DNA of 64,000 nucleotides from Sphaerotilus microaerophilus (GTDB lineage Bacteria > Pseudomonadota > Gammaproteobacteria > Burkholderiales > Burkholderiaceae_C). Of the stretch, positions 18,901 to 26,743 are shown piece by piece (position 1 is the stretch's first letter; every line of letters begins with the position of its first letter). The position numbers and the translations under genes are program-made. The notes below the pieces were generated by a model. That model was not told where the DNA came from, searched no databases, and saw only the letters and a list, made by a program, of their open reading frames with translations. Location of the stretch: contig NZ_AP025730.1 in NCBI RefSeq assembly GCF_023734135.1, positions 868,001 through 932,000 on the forward strand. Direction: 5' to 3'.

Positions 18901-19073
18901 AGCGCGAGCTTGCCGCCCAGGCCCAGGCGCTGGTCCAGGCGCTCCAGGACGCTGCCAAGGCCCCGGCGCCAGCCGGTCAGCGAAGGGGCTGGCCGAACGG
19001 TCGACGCTGCGTGCGAAGCCGGCTCGACGCCGTTGTCTGGGCGTGGCGGGGAAAGGCCGGTCGGGGTGTCCAT
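15924..19073 (-). CDS. torS: hybrid sensor histidine kinase TorS
   Basis: 1049 residues with the complete TorS phosphorelay. One transmembrane helix near residue 58-80 and another near 385-410 frame a long helical periplasmic sensor region. Then come a HAMP-like linker, HisKA with His521 in SHELRTP, the HATPase domain (NIIGNAVKFTDEG, DTGIGIP, GGTGLGLAVC), a receiver with Asp828 in LVLMDISLPG, and a C-terminal HPt domain with His976 in RRAHKLASAAANLG. In the family the sensor region binds TorT. Divergent from torT with 118 bp between starts. Confidence 0.92.
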   Translation of the reverse strand: MDTPTGLSPPRPDNGVEPASHAASTVRPAPSLTGWRRGLGSVLERLDQRLGLGGKLALVMTGGALLTLAVALTAWLSFRGVVAAQHDIFDEALPAMEAVQAMARLNTGVVALVEQLGRAESAEEVTQLRLSGRSQLAALNGVMQRLQGQRFEPPLTAEAGRTLQAIGANLEQQATAIDTLLSLRRQQQLQLAEQRRALDALGNLAESLAANASTATSTTLAALYPLVQRGGAHEPVLESLDRLAEVDLDRMERMSELQLLCFTLKTQLERLEREEVAASIEAMRQSYGEQLGVLQRRLQDVRDPQRRADALARRQVLQQGVAPSGVFAVRSDTLALDRRLAALRGEGAVLAQRLGELGALLLGAGSRSIEDATGASRLAVDRGMAGFLAVAGLLFAALLLSLWLILRSHLVGRLQEMESLVRALGRGDLDAVIRPHGPRDPLAPLADALEQFRRNARERARLEQALLDHQQALEQQVQSRTAELSRSNLLLEREVAEHAVARHQAEEANRAKNEFLGTLSHELRTPLAGVDGSVQLLRDTPLDSRQQEYLRMIGYANSTLLEILDDMLSFSRLEGGRVSVDPLPFDLREAVDDMLSLQWVTARAKDLALVRDIAEDLPQRIVGDRRKLNQILLNIIGNAVKFTDEGEVTVAVCRLPDSEPPQLRLRFEVSDTGIGIPAAQQESVFQPFVQVEDTAHRRHGGTGLGLAVCRRLVALLGGRIGLDSVVGRGTTVHFELPFEPAEPAPEAGDPVPATAVSAAITTPGSAGPELRRPTPLDVLVVEDDEVNRMVCLRHLEFLGHRPHAAADGEAALAYLQQGERPIDLVLMDISLPGASGIDVARTIHTLDGGRWRSLPIVAMSAHLPEGAREEMAAAGLVGFLPKPFHRALLARALAEAMVAGRTPSAAPLAPADARVAPAPADTLLDEAFLAEELASLGEATLAKLSTLYRGTAEEAFAAFDDSLAVGDRAEIARRAHKLASAAANLGFQHTVALARQLERDAPVVDVTPPAALAAAVHTLRNSSERSVQALEHRLLPPKGQTPGDSDASR

Positions 19074-19191
19074 CGGAGGAGGAGGCGGGCCAGGTCATTG
19101 TGCCCGCCGCAGGCGCCTGGGTCAGGCCGGATCAGGTCGGTTCAGCTCGGATGGGGAGGGGCGGAGCCGACGGTCCGGCGACAATCCGGGC

Positions 19192-20331
19192 GTGATCTCA
19201 AGACGGTTCCTTTCCCGGTCGACGCCCGCGGTGCTGCTGGCGCTGGGGTTCGGCCTGGGGCTTGCCCCGGCAGGTCGGGTCGCTGCAGCGCAGGAGGGCG
19301 CGGCGGCCCCATCCGCAGGGGCCGAGTCGCTCCCGGCCCGGGAGGTGATGCGCTGGGAGCCGCCCCTGGCCGCCACCACGGCGCGGCCGGTGAGGTTGCC
19401 GCCGACGCGGCCTGCGACGCGCCCCTGGCGGCTGTGTGTGCTCTTCCCCCACATCAAGGACGCCTACTGGCTGGGCGTCAACTACGGCATGGCCGAGCAG
19501 GCGCGCAAGCTGGGTTTGGCGCTGCAGTTCTTCGAGGCCGGTGGCTACCCCAACCTGGCCATCCAGCGCGAACAGGCGCGCGCCTGCGGCGCCGACCCTC
19601 GCGTCGATGCCTTGATCATCGGCACGGTGTCCTTCGACGGCCTGTCACCGCTGCTGGCGCAGATCGCCCGGCGCATCCCCGTGCTGGCGACGGTGAACGA
19701 CATTGCCCCGCCTGGCATCACCGCCAAGGTGGGGGTGGATTGGGTGGAGATGGGCCGTGCGGCCGGCCGGCGGCTGGTCGAAGAGGTGGGGCCGGGCATG
19801 TCGCTGGTGCCGATTGCCTGGTTCCCGGGGCCGCGCGGTGCGGGCTGGGTTCCCTTTGTGGACCGGGGCTTTCGTGAGGCGATTGCCGGCAGCCGCATCC
19901 AGATCCGCCACACCGCCTGGGGGGACACCGGCAAGGCGGTGCAGCGCAACCTGGTGCAGCGCAGCCTCGATGAACATCCGCAGCTGCGCTACCTCGTCGG
20001 CAACGCGCCGATGGCCGAGGCCGCGGTGAGTGTGCTGCGCGAGCGCGGCCTGCAGGAGCAGGTGGGCATCGTCTCGACCTACTTCACGCCCGATGTCTAC
20101 CGCGGCATCCTGCGCGGGCGGGTGCTGGCCGCGCCCACCGACGCCCCGGTGCTGCAGGGCCGCCTGTCGATCGACCAGGCGGTGGACCTGCTGGAGCGGC
20201 GGCCCGTGGCGCGGCACGTCGGGCCGGTGATCCGCATCGTCGACCGGGACCGGCTGACCGACGCGGACATCGACGACTCGCTGCCCCCGAGCAACTTCGC
20301 ACCGCTGTTCCGCGTCGAGCCGGCGCGTTGA
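19192..20331 (+). CDS. torT: periplasmic TMAO-sensing protein TorT
   Basis: 379 residues starting at GTG 19192. It has an N-terminal signal (SRRFLSRSTPAVLLALGFGL, cleavage near VAAAQ), a Pro/Ala-rich linker, and then a periplasmic-binding-protein-like fold: LCVLFPHIKDAYWLGVNYGM at the front, FFEAGGYPN, and VGNAPMAEAAV. These fit TorT, which hands the TMAO signal to TorS. Read convergently towards torA with 36 bp between stops. A GTCGCT/AGCGAC hairpin lies in that gap. Confidence 0.9.
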   Translation: MISRRFLSRSTPAVLLALGFGLGLAPAGRVAAAQEGAAAPSAGAESLPAREVMRWEPPLAATTARPVRLPPTRPATRPWRLCVLFPHIKDAYWLGVNYGMAEQARKLGLALQFFEAGGYPNLAIQREQARACGADPRVDALIIGTVSFDGLSPLLAQIARRIPVLATVNDIAPPGITAKVGVDWVEMGRAAGRRLVEEVGPGMSLVPIAWFPGPRGAGWVPFVDRGFREAIAGSRIQIRHTAWGDTGKAVQRNLVQRSLDEHPQLRYLVGNAPMAEAAVSVLRERGLQEQVGIVSTYFTPDVYRGILRGRVLAAPTDAPVLQGRLSIDQAVDLLERRPVARHVGPVIRIVDRDRLTDADIDDSLPPSNFAPLFRVEPAR

Positions 20332-20367
20332 GAGTGGGCCCGCCCGGGCGGTCGCTGGAGCGACGGG

Positions 20368-23034
20368 TCACTGAGCCGCGGCGGCGTCCTTCGCGTTCTT
20401 CAGCAGGAAGTCGAGCACCGTCTTGCGCTGGGCCTCGTCCAGGCCGGCACGCTGGAACATCGTCGGGGTGATGCCCTGCCACTGGTTCTTCGAGAAGTCG
20501 CCCGGCTCGCGTGGCACGTGGCACAGCGTGCAGCGCTCGTAGAACAGCTTTTCGCCCGGGCCCATGGTGGCCAGCGTGGCGCCCTTGATCTTCTGGGCGC
20601 GTTCGGTCAGCTTCATCGCGCCGATGTCCAGTCCCAGCTTGCCGGCACGGTTGACCACCGCGGGTGGTTCGTAGGCGCGGTTCTCGCCTTCGGCGTCCAG
20701 GCATTTCTTCAGGCTGGCGATGCAGGTGTTGGCCGTGGTGGCCTGGCTCAGCCCGCTGGAGGCCCGGCTGCTGGTGATGATGTTGATCGCACCGCTGTTG
20801 CACCGGCCCTTCGAGTCCAGCGAGATCCAGTTGCCTTCCTCCAGGCTGACCACGCCCTTCATGATCTGGCCGGTCACCACCGCACCGGCGATCAGTCGCC
20901 CGCGTTCGTTGTAGAGCTCGACCAGGTCACCGCTGACGATGCCCTTGGCCTGCGCATCCTCCACGCTGATGCGGATGTGCTGGCGGCCCTTGACGTTCTG
21001 CTCGAAGCGCACGTCGGCCTGTGCCATCTGCGAGTGCACACGGTTGTAGGGGTGCGGGCTGACCACATGAACCTGGCCGGGCTGGGCGTTGCCCAGGAAC
21101 TCGGCGGGCTCCAGGTACTTCGGGATCGGCGGGCAGTCGGGGATGTTGAAGCTGGCGATCTGGCTGCAGTACAGCTCGATCTTGCCGGACTGGGTGTGCA
21201 GCTTGTGCTTCACCGGGTCGGTGTAGAAGTCCCCGTGGCGCACCCAGCGGCGCATCTCGGTGGGGATGGGCATGGTCACCAGGCCCTTGGACCAGAACTC
21301 CGCGAAGGGCACCTTGTGGCCGGTGGCCTTGTACGAGTTCTCCAGGATCTGCATCACCGTCTGCCCTTCGGTGAAGCCGTACTCGACCCCCATCAGGGCG
21401 GCCAGGCGCCGGAAGATCTCGAAGTCGTCCAGGCTCTCGCCGTAGGGCGCGATCACCTGGCGCATCGCGTAGATCTTGTCGTTGCTGTAGGTGCCGCCGT
21501 AGCTGATGTCGTTGCGCTCCAGCGCGGATGTGGCCGGCAGCACGATGTCGGCAAAGCGCGAGGAGGCACACCACCACGGGTCCTGGCAGATCACGGTGTC
21601 GACCTGCTGGTTCATGGCGCGCAGCAGCTCGTTGGTGTCCTGCTGGTGCGACATGAAGTTGTTGCCGGCGTTGTAGATCAGCTTGGCATTCGGGTAGGTG
21701 TGCGTCGCGCCGTCACGCACGTAGGTCTTGCCGGGGTTGAGCAGCATTTCGCTGATGCGCGAGGCCGGGCAGCGCGCCTTCACCGGATTGCGCCCCTGCG
21801 ACAGGCCCACCGGCACGATGGCGTTGGACTGCGGCATGCCGCCGTTGCCATAGTGCCAGGAGAAACCCACCCCTTCGCCCGGCTTGCCGATCTTGCCCAG
21901 CATCGCGGCGAAGTTGATGATGGCCCAGTGCGTCATCTCGCCGTGATGGGCGCGCTGCAGTGACCAGGCGCCGGCGAACTGGGTGCGCTTGCTGGCAAAC
22001 AGGTTGGCCATCTCGACGATCTTGCCGGCCGGGATGCCGGTGATCTTCGCGGCCCATTCCGGGGTCTTCGGCGGGGAGCCGTCGGCGTCCTGGCCCAGCA
22101 GGTAGGGCAGGAACTTGTCGAAGCCCACCGTGTACTTGTCCAGGTAGGCCCGGTCGTGCTTGCCGGTGCTGTAGACGTGGTACGCCATGGCCAGGAACAG
22201 CGCCGTGTCGGTGTTGGGCACGATCTTCACCCACTCCGAACCCAGCGCCTCGTCGGTCGGCGTGTACTGCGGGTTGATCGAGATGAACTGGACGCCGCGT
22301 TCCTTGATCTGCTTCCAGCGCGGGACCATCTGGTGGTCGGCCACCGTGTACTCGATGCGGTTGTTCTTGAAGGGGTCGCAGCCCACCCAGACCATCACCT
22401 GGGTGTGTTCGGCCATGACCTCCCAGGAGGTCTGAGGCGAATACACCTCCATGTCGCCGATGATGTGCGGCAGGCTCACCTGCGAGGCGCCACCCGAGTA
22501 GTCACCGGTGGTCACCGAGTGACCACCGATCAGCCCGAACAGGCGGCCCTGCAGCACCTGCGGACGCAGCAGGCCGGCGTGCGACCAGCCGCCGTAGCTG
22601 CTGCTGAACAGGGCCTCGTTGCCGTACTTCTCCGCGGTGCGCAGGATGGCGTCGGCGGTCAGGGCCAGGGCCTCATCCCAGCTCACTCTCACGAAGGGTT
22701 CCTTGCCGCGCAGATCGCGCCGCGTGTCGCCCTTCGGGTTGGCCAGGTAGGAGCGGCGCACCATCGGGTACTTCACCCGCGTCTTGCTGTAGACGCGGCT
22801 CATCAGGCCCTGTGTCAGCATCGTGGTGGGCATCGCGTCGATGTCCTGCAGCGGCTGCACGCCCACCAGCACGCCCTTCTTCACCACCGCCTTGAACGGC
22901 CCCCAGTGGCTGGCGCTGGGGATCAGGGTGGTGTCGGCGCCGAAGGCCTCGTTGGCGCCGAACCAGGCCACGCCGTTGGCAGCCACCGCAGTGGCCACGG
23001 AGGTCTTCAGGAGGTTTCTTCTCGTCATGCTCAT
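20368..23034 (-). CDS. torA: trimethylamine N-oxide reductase TorA with fused C-terminal cytochrome c domain
   Basis: 888 residues. A Tat signal (MTRRNLLK near the N-terminus, cleavage about FGAD) directs the folded enzyme to the periplasm. The body is a DMSO/TMAO-reductase-type bis-MGD molybdoenzyme; the Mo-ligating serine is Ser180 in TTGDYSGGAS. After the normal end of TorA (about residue 785) there is an extra segment with the haem motif CTLCH at residues 835-839 and a plausible axial Met859 in TPTMFQRAG. This extension resembles the mono-haem C-terminal domain of the pentahaem TorC. No torC or torD lies in the window. The enzyme would take electrons through its own haem. Confidence 0.93.
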   Translation of the reverse strand: MSMTRRNLLKTSVATAVAANGVAWFGANEAFGADTTLIPSASHWGPFKAVVKKGVLVGVQPLQDIDAMPTTMLTQGLMSRVYSKTRVKYPMVRRSYLANPKGDTRRDLRGKEPFVRVSWDEALALTADAILRTAEKYGNEALFSSSYGGWSHAGLLRPQVLQGRLFGLIGGHSVTTGDYSGGASQVSLPHIIGDMEVYSPQTSWEVMAEHTQVMVWVGCDPFKNNRIEYTVADHQMVPRWKQIKERGVQFISINPQYTPTDEALGSEWVKIVPNTDTALFLAMAYHVYSTGKHDRAYLDKYTVGFDKFLPYLLGQDADGSPPKTPEWAAKITGIPAGKIVEMANLFASKRTQFAGAWSLQRAHHGEMTHWAIINFAAMLGKIGKPGEGVGFSWHYGNGGMPQSNAIVPVGLSQGRNPVKARCPASRISEMLLNPGKTYVRDGATHTYPNAKLIYNAGNNFMSHQQDTNELLRAMNQQVDTVICQDPWWCASSRFADIVLPATSALERNDISYGGTYSNDKIYAMRQVIAPYGESLDDFEIFRRLAALMGVEYGFTEGQTVMQILENSYKATGHKVPFAEFWSKGLVTMPIPTEMRRWVRHGDFYTDPVKHKLHTQSGKIELYCSQIASFNIPDCPPIPKYLEPAEFLGNAQPGQVHVVSPHPYNRVHSQMAQADVRFEQNVKGRQHIRISVEDAQAKGIVSGDLVELYNERGRLIAGAVVTGQIMKGVVSLEEGNWISLDSKGRCNSGAINIITSSRASSGLSQATTANTCIASLKKCLDAEGENRAYEPPAVVNRAGKLGLDIGAMKLTERAQKIKGATLATMGPGEKLFYERCTLCHVPREPGDFSKNQWQGITPTMFQRAGLDEAQRKTVLDFLLKNAKDAAAAQ

Positions 23035-23085
23035 GGTGGGTACTCCTTGGAAAGTGCCATCGAGGGATCGAATCGGCTCCAGGGC

Positions 23086-23159
23086 ATCCTAGGAAGCGAG
23101 CTGCAACGGCATGAGCGGTCTTGTGCCGGTCTGGTCGAGTTTGTTAACCCTGTGAACGG
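23086..23159 (-). promoter_or_regulatory. candidate torA promoter with TorR-box-like decamers
   Basis: On the minus strand upstream of torA there are two decamers resembling E. coli tor boxes: CCGTTCACAG (23150-23159) and CCGCTCATGC (23109-23118), 41 bp apart in the same orientation. The second differs at two positions from the known box CCGTTCATCC and sits 17 bp before a weak -10 (TAGGAT, 23086-23091), exactly where a -35 would be. That is the arrangement expected for an activator-dependent promoter. The match is by eye. Confidence 0.35.
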
Positions 23160-23228
23160 CGCTGCCCGATCGGCCTGTGCCGCGGCATGATGGCGCCCAT
23201 TCTTCAGGCGCAGCGCGAGACGGACGCA

Positions 23229-23320
23229 ATGAAAGTATTCGGCATGGCCGGCTGGTCCGGCTCGGGCAAGACCACGCTGGTCGAGCGGCTCATCCCGGTG
23301 TTCACCGGTCGGGGCCTGAG
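23229..23320 (+). pseudogene. mobB: mobB, 5' part, interrupted by insertion sequence
   Basis: The first 30 codons of the molybdopterin-guanine dinucleotide synthesis adaptor MobB. They start MKVFGMAGWSGSGKTT, which is the Walker A P-loop, and run to TGRGL, where an insertion sequence begins. MobB is a GTPase that assists MobA in making the MGD cofactor of enzymes such as TorA. The gene is divergent from torA. The 3' part is at 24963-25364. Confidence 0.9.
23316..23320. repeat. left copy of 5-bp target-site duplication
   Basis: CTGAG immediately before the left end of the insertion sequence; the same five bases follow the right end at 24963-24967. Removing the element and one copy restores the mobB frame as GGC CTG AGC GTG. 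Confidence 0.85.
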
Positions 23321-24962
23321 AAGCCGTGAACGAACCACAGAGAGGCAAGCCCGACGCAGGCAAGACGTGGCCTTCGCGAGATGGGCGGTGCGGCGCGGAC
23401 GGCGGTGGGCAGCGCGCGCTGGGCGTGTGGGTGCGCGCGGCAGCCAGGGCTGGCGCGCCGCGCAGGTGCTGCTGGGCGGCCAGATCAGGCCATGAAGGCG
23501 AAATTCAGGCTTCGCATGCGCATCAGGTTGTGCGCCAGGGCGTGCCAGAGCAGCACCGCACGCGCCTTGACCAGGCCGCACACGTTCAGGCGCGTGAAGC
23601 CGCGCCGTCGCAGCTGCGCGTTGGCGCACTCCACGCTGGCACCGCGCCAGACGTACAGGTCCTTGCCCCAGTGGCTGGCCATGAGGCTGCGCCACTGGGC
23701 TTGCGCCGGGGAATCCGAGGGCTTGGGCGCCAGTGCATTGATATCGGGGTTGCGGCTGCGCGCAGCGGGCAGCACGGGCTGCGTGCCGCGCTCGGTGAGC
23801 GCATCAATGGCGGCCAGCTTGGTGTAGCCGCCATCGGCCAGCCAATGGTCGGGCGTGAGGCCGTAGCGCTGCTGCACGGCCTGATGCAGGGGGTCCATCT
23901 GCCCCATGTCCGAGCCGCTGTTGACCAAGTCCACGGCGGCAATGAGCTGCGTTGCCGCATCGACAGCCAGTTGGGCGTTGAAGGCCGGGCGGAAGCCCCC
24001 GTCGGCCATCTTCATGACGCGCGCATCGGCGTCGGTGCTGCTCACGCGCGGCTCGGGCGGCACCTTGGGTTCGGGGGCGGGCGGCGCGGGAGGATCGCCG
24101 TCGTGGTCGCGCCCGCGTCGTTTGGAGGGCTTGGCCTTCTTGGGCTCGGCCGCCGGCTTGATCCGCTCCATCGTCGCCAGCGCGGCAGCCAGGCGCTGCT
24201 CGCGCTCACGTGCCGCGCGTTCCTGGGCGGCCTGCTTGCGCCGCGAACTGGCCCCGGCGTCCTCGGCCAGTTCGCGCTTGAGGGCCTGGACCTGCGCCTG
24301 GGCCTGGGCATGCAGTTGCGCGAGCTTGTCGCGCCGACGAAAGCTCGACGCCTTGGCCGAGGCACGCACGCGCAGTCCGTCCTGCGCCACCACGTTGAGC
24401 GTGACCAGCCGGCGATCGAGCAGTGCGGCAATCGAGCGCGTGAGCTGCGCATCCAGCCACGCCTCGTGCTGGGTCCGAAAGTCCGCCAGCGAGTGGTAGT
24501 TCACCCCCACGCCGCCGCAGATCCAGCGGTAGGCATCGTCGCGCTCGCACAGCCGGTCGACTTCGCGCGCCGAGCCCACCCCGTCGATGGTGGCCCATAG
24601 CCACAGTGCCACCAGGATCGCCGGATCGATGGCCGGCGCGCCCCCGCGCCCGTCCACCGACTTGATGCGCGCATACAGCGGCGCCAGGTCCAGCGACTGC
24701 ACGAAGGCCCACACGGTGCGCGCCGCATGGTCATCTGCCAGTACCGAATCCAGATCGCACGCTCGCAATTCGACCTGATCGCGCTGTGCCGACATCACCC
24801 GCGCGGCGCGCGGTGCCTCTTGCCTGGGCTGCTGCGCAGCCACCTCGAGCAGCTCCCCTTCGCCGAACAGCCCCGTTTGGGCCTGTTGTTCTTCTTCCGG
24901 TCTTGTCGTCGCTGCGCTCATGCCCCGCTTAACGATTCAGACCCAACGTTCGTTCACACCTT
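23321..24962. mobile_element. IS1182-family-like insertion sequence, 1642 bp
   Basis: The ends are imperfect inverted repeats matching at 13 of 15 positions: AAGCCGTGAACGAAC at the left and AAGGTGTGAACGAAC (reverse complement) at the right. One transposase gene fills most of the element on the minus strand, opposite to mobB. Flanking 5-bp duplications of CTGAG are intact and the transposase is unbroken, so the insertion looks recent. The family call is from the transposase; the 5-bp duplication is not the usual 4 bp I associate with many IS1182 members. Confidence 0.9.
23485..24921 (-). CDS. IS1182-family-like transposase
   Basis: 478 residues, apparently complete. The N-terminal part has the DUF772-type helical domain with AIDPAILVALWLWATIDG and RWICGGVGVNYHSLADFRT. 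A long basic/Gln-rich linker (SSRRKQAAQERAAREREQR, then KPSKRRGRD) follows. The C-terminal DDE region carries FNAQLAVDA, the WLADGGYTKL segment with its catalytic Asp, and SVECANAQLRRRG with the catalytic Glu. It lies inside the inverted repeats at 23321 and 24962. Confidence 0.9.
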   Translation of the reverse strand: MSAATTRPEEEQQAQTGLFGEGELLEVAAQQPRQEAPRAARVMSAQRDQVELRACDLDSVLADDHAARTVWAFVQSLDLAPLYARIKSVDGRGGAPAIDPAILVALWLWATIDGVGSAREVDRLCERDDAYRWICGGVGVNYHSLADFRTQHEAWLDAQLTRSIAALLDRRLVTLNVVAQDGLRVRASAKASSFRRRDKLAQLHAQAQAQVQALKRELAEDAGASSRRKQAAQERAAREREQRLAAALATMERIKPAAEPKKAKPSKRRGRDHDGDPPAPPAPEPKVPPEPRVSSTDADARVMKMADGGFRPAFNAQLAVDAATQLIAAVDLVNSGSDMGQMDPLHQAVQQRYGLTPDHWLADGGYTKLAAIDALTERGTQPVLPAARSRNPDINALAPKPSDSPAQAQWRSLMASHWGKDLYVWRGASVECANAQLRRRGFTRLNVCGLVKARAVLLWHALAHNLMRMRSLNFAFMA

Positions 24963-25364
24963 CTGAGCGTGTCGGTGATCAAGCATGCCCACCACGGCTT
25001 CGACCTCGACCGGCCCGGCAAGGACTCCTGGCGGCACCGCGAGGCCGGCGCCACGCAGGTGCTGATGCTGTCCAACGACCGCTGGATCCTGATGCACGAG
25101 CTGCGCGGCGCGCCCGAGCCGACGCTGGAAGAGCAGCTGCGCCTGCTGGCGCCCTGCGACCTCGTGCTGATCGAGGGCTACAAGGCCGCCGCGGTGCCCA
25201 AGATCGAGATCCACCGCCCGTCCTTCGGTCGCCCTGCGCTGTGGCCGGAGAATCCGCATGTGGTCGCGGTGGCCACCGACGGCCCCATCGACTGCCCGCT
25301 GCCGGTCCTGCCGCTGAATGACCCGCAGGCGGTGGCGTCCTTTATCCTGGCCCATCCGATCTGA
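24963..25364 (+). pseudogene. mobB: mobB, 3' part, downstream of insertion sequence
   Basis: Continues MobB directly from the break: SVSVIKHAHHGFDLDRPGKDS matches the family segment after the first strand, then TQVLMLSNDRWILMHEL and LVLIEGYKAAAVPKIEI. Joined to the 5' part the protein would be 162 residues, close to the normal length. A GTG at 24969 could in principle start translation, but the product would lack the P-loop. MobB is dispensable in E. coli, so TMAO reductase activity may survive. Confidence 0.9.
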
Positions 25365-25418
25365 GCAATCTGAGGCGGCGGCACACTGCGCACCTCGCAC
25401 TTTCCAGGAGTCATTCCG

Positions 25419-25952
25419 ATGTCCATCCACCTCGTGCTCACCGTCATCGCCGCGGATCGCCCCGGTCTGGTCAGCCTGCTGTCGGACACCATCACCGCTG
25501 GCGGCGGCAACTGGCTCGACGCGCGCATGGCCAGCCTGGCCGGCCAGTTCGCCGGCATCCTGCTGGTGAGCGTGAGCGAGGAGCGGGCCGATGCGCTCGT
25601 CGAGTCCCTGCAGGCGTTGCAGGGACTGCGCCTAGTGGTCGAGAAGAGCGCTGCGGATGCCGCCGCTGCGACCGCCGGCACCACGCTGCGGCTGGAACTG
25701 CTGGGCCAGGATCGCCCCGGCATCGTGCGCGACATCTCGCGCGTGCTGGCCGAGCAGCAGGTCAGCATCACCGACTTCGAGACCGAGCGCACGAGCGGCT
25801 CGTTCTCGGGCGAGGCGATGTTCAAGGCCCGTGCGCTGCTGCAGCTGCCGCCCGGGCTCGATGACCACACGCTGCGCCAGGCCCTCGAGGCGCTGGCCAA
25901 CGAGTGGATGGTGGATCTGAGCGCTGCGCCAACCGGTTCGGGCGCTGCCTGA
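25419..25952 (+). CDS. GcvR-like protein with two ACT domains
   Basis: 177 residues made of two ACT domains: the first at about 5-75 (IAADRPGLVSLLSDTITAGGG), the second at about 90-165 (GQDRPGIVRDISRVLAEQQV). The pattern fits the glycine cleavage repressor family GcvR, whose E. coli member modulates GcvA by protein contact and binds glycine. No gcv genes are near, so the regulatory target here is unknown. It begins 55 bp after mobB with AGGAG before the ATG. Confidence 0.85.
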   Translation: MSIHLVLTVIAADRPGLVSLLSDTITAGGGNWLDARMASLAGQFAGILLVSVSEERADALVESLQALQGLRLVVEKSAADAAAATAGTTLRLELLGQDRPGIVRDISRVLAEQQVSITDFETERTSGSFSGEAMFKARALLQLPPGLDDHTLRQALEALANEWMVDLSAAPTGSGAA

Positions 25953-26168
25953 AGGGCAGCACGGCGCCCGTGTGCGTGCACCGACGTGGTGCGGAAGCGA
26001 ACAGGCACGCGGCCGCGCCAGGGGCTTGACGTTGGTCTGGGGCGGATCGGGCACGGCGGGCATGTCTGCCGCCTCGTCCGGGTTGACGGCCACGACCGGG
26101 GGGCATGACTTTGTGCGCCAAAGGCGACACAGAGTGTTACGGATGCCCAGGGCGCGGTGTCGGGCCTC

Positions 26169-26522
26169 TCAGGCGCCCAGCAGCCGGCGCAGCCAGCCGA
26201 ACAGACCGCCGCGTGGCGCCGGGGCAGCGGGCGCTGTGGTGGTCGGGGTGACATGGGTCGCCGCCGAGCGGGGTGGCGCGGTCCGCTGGGCAGCCGGCGC
26301 TGCGGCCACGGCCGCCGCCCGCGCTGGCGCCGAGGCCGGCGCCTGGCTGTTCCGGGTGGCTGTGTCCACCGCTCGGCCGCCCTGCAGCAGGGCCGCCTGC
26401 AGCTGATCGTAGTGGCGCCGCAGCACCGCATCGGTGGGCGGCAGGCCGAGTCGGCGGTTGCGCTCCGTGAGGGCGTGGCGGTGCAGCACGGAGTCGGTCG
26501 GCAGGTCGTCGGTGAGAACCAT
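26169..26522 (-). CDS. hypothetical protein with internal PTDxVLxRH repeat
   Basis: 117 residues, unknown family. The start at 26520-26522 follows GGAG. The N-terminal third contains a duplicated motif, LPTDSVLHRH and then PPTDAVLRRHYDQL, about 19 residues apart. A low-complexity Ala/Pro/Thr linker follows, and the protein ends in a short amphipathic or hydrophobic tail, GGLFGWLRRLLGA, that could sit on a membrane. It is flanked by unrelated genes and lies in its own transcription unit. Confidence 0.55.
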   Translation of the reverse strand: MVLTDDLPTDSVLHRHALTERNRRLGLPPTDAVLRRHYDQLQAALLQGGRAVDTATRNSQAPASAPARAAAVAAAPAAQRTAPPRSAATHVTPTTTAPAAPAPRGGLFGWLRRLLGA

Positions 26523-26743
26523 GGTGTCGTCTCCAGGGGGATCCGCTTGTGTGCGGATTCGTTGGGATGCCCACGGTCCCACCCGGTCGGGCCGATGCCG
26601 TGGGTGCCAGCGTGCTGCAAGTTGCGGGCCGCCCGGCGGGGGGGGAGCCCTGGTGGTGGGATCCGCAGTAACCGTGTCCCTGCGCGGCGCGGGGATCGTC
26701 GGCACACTGCCAGCACCCGCTTCCTTCTCCTTCTGGCTGCCCC
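26523..26743. other. intergenic region upstream of selO
   Basis: A 221-bp divergent spacer between the hypothetical gene and selO. It holds a small hairpin (ATCCGC at 26541-26546, GCGGAT at 26553-26558) in the leader of the hypothetical gene and a G-rich run near 26639-26646. I see no convincing promoter boxes. Confidence 0.3.

Noticed and set aside
20332..20367. Bidirectional terminator between torT and torA
   Set aside because: GTCGCT/AGCGAC forms a hairpin, but without T-runs it cannot be called a terminator from sequence alone.
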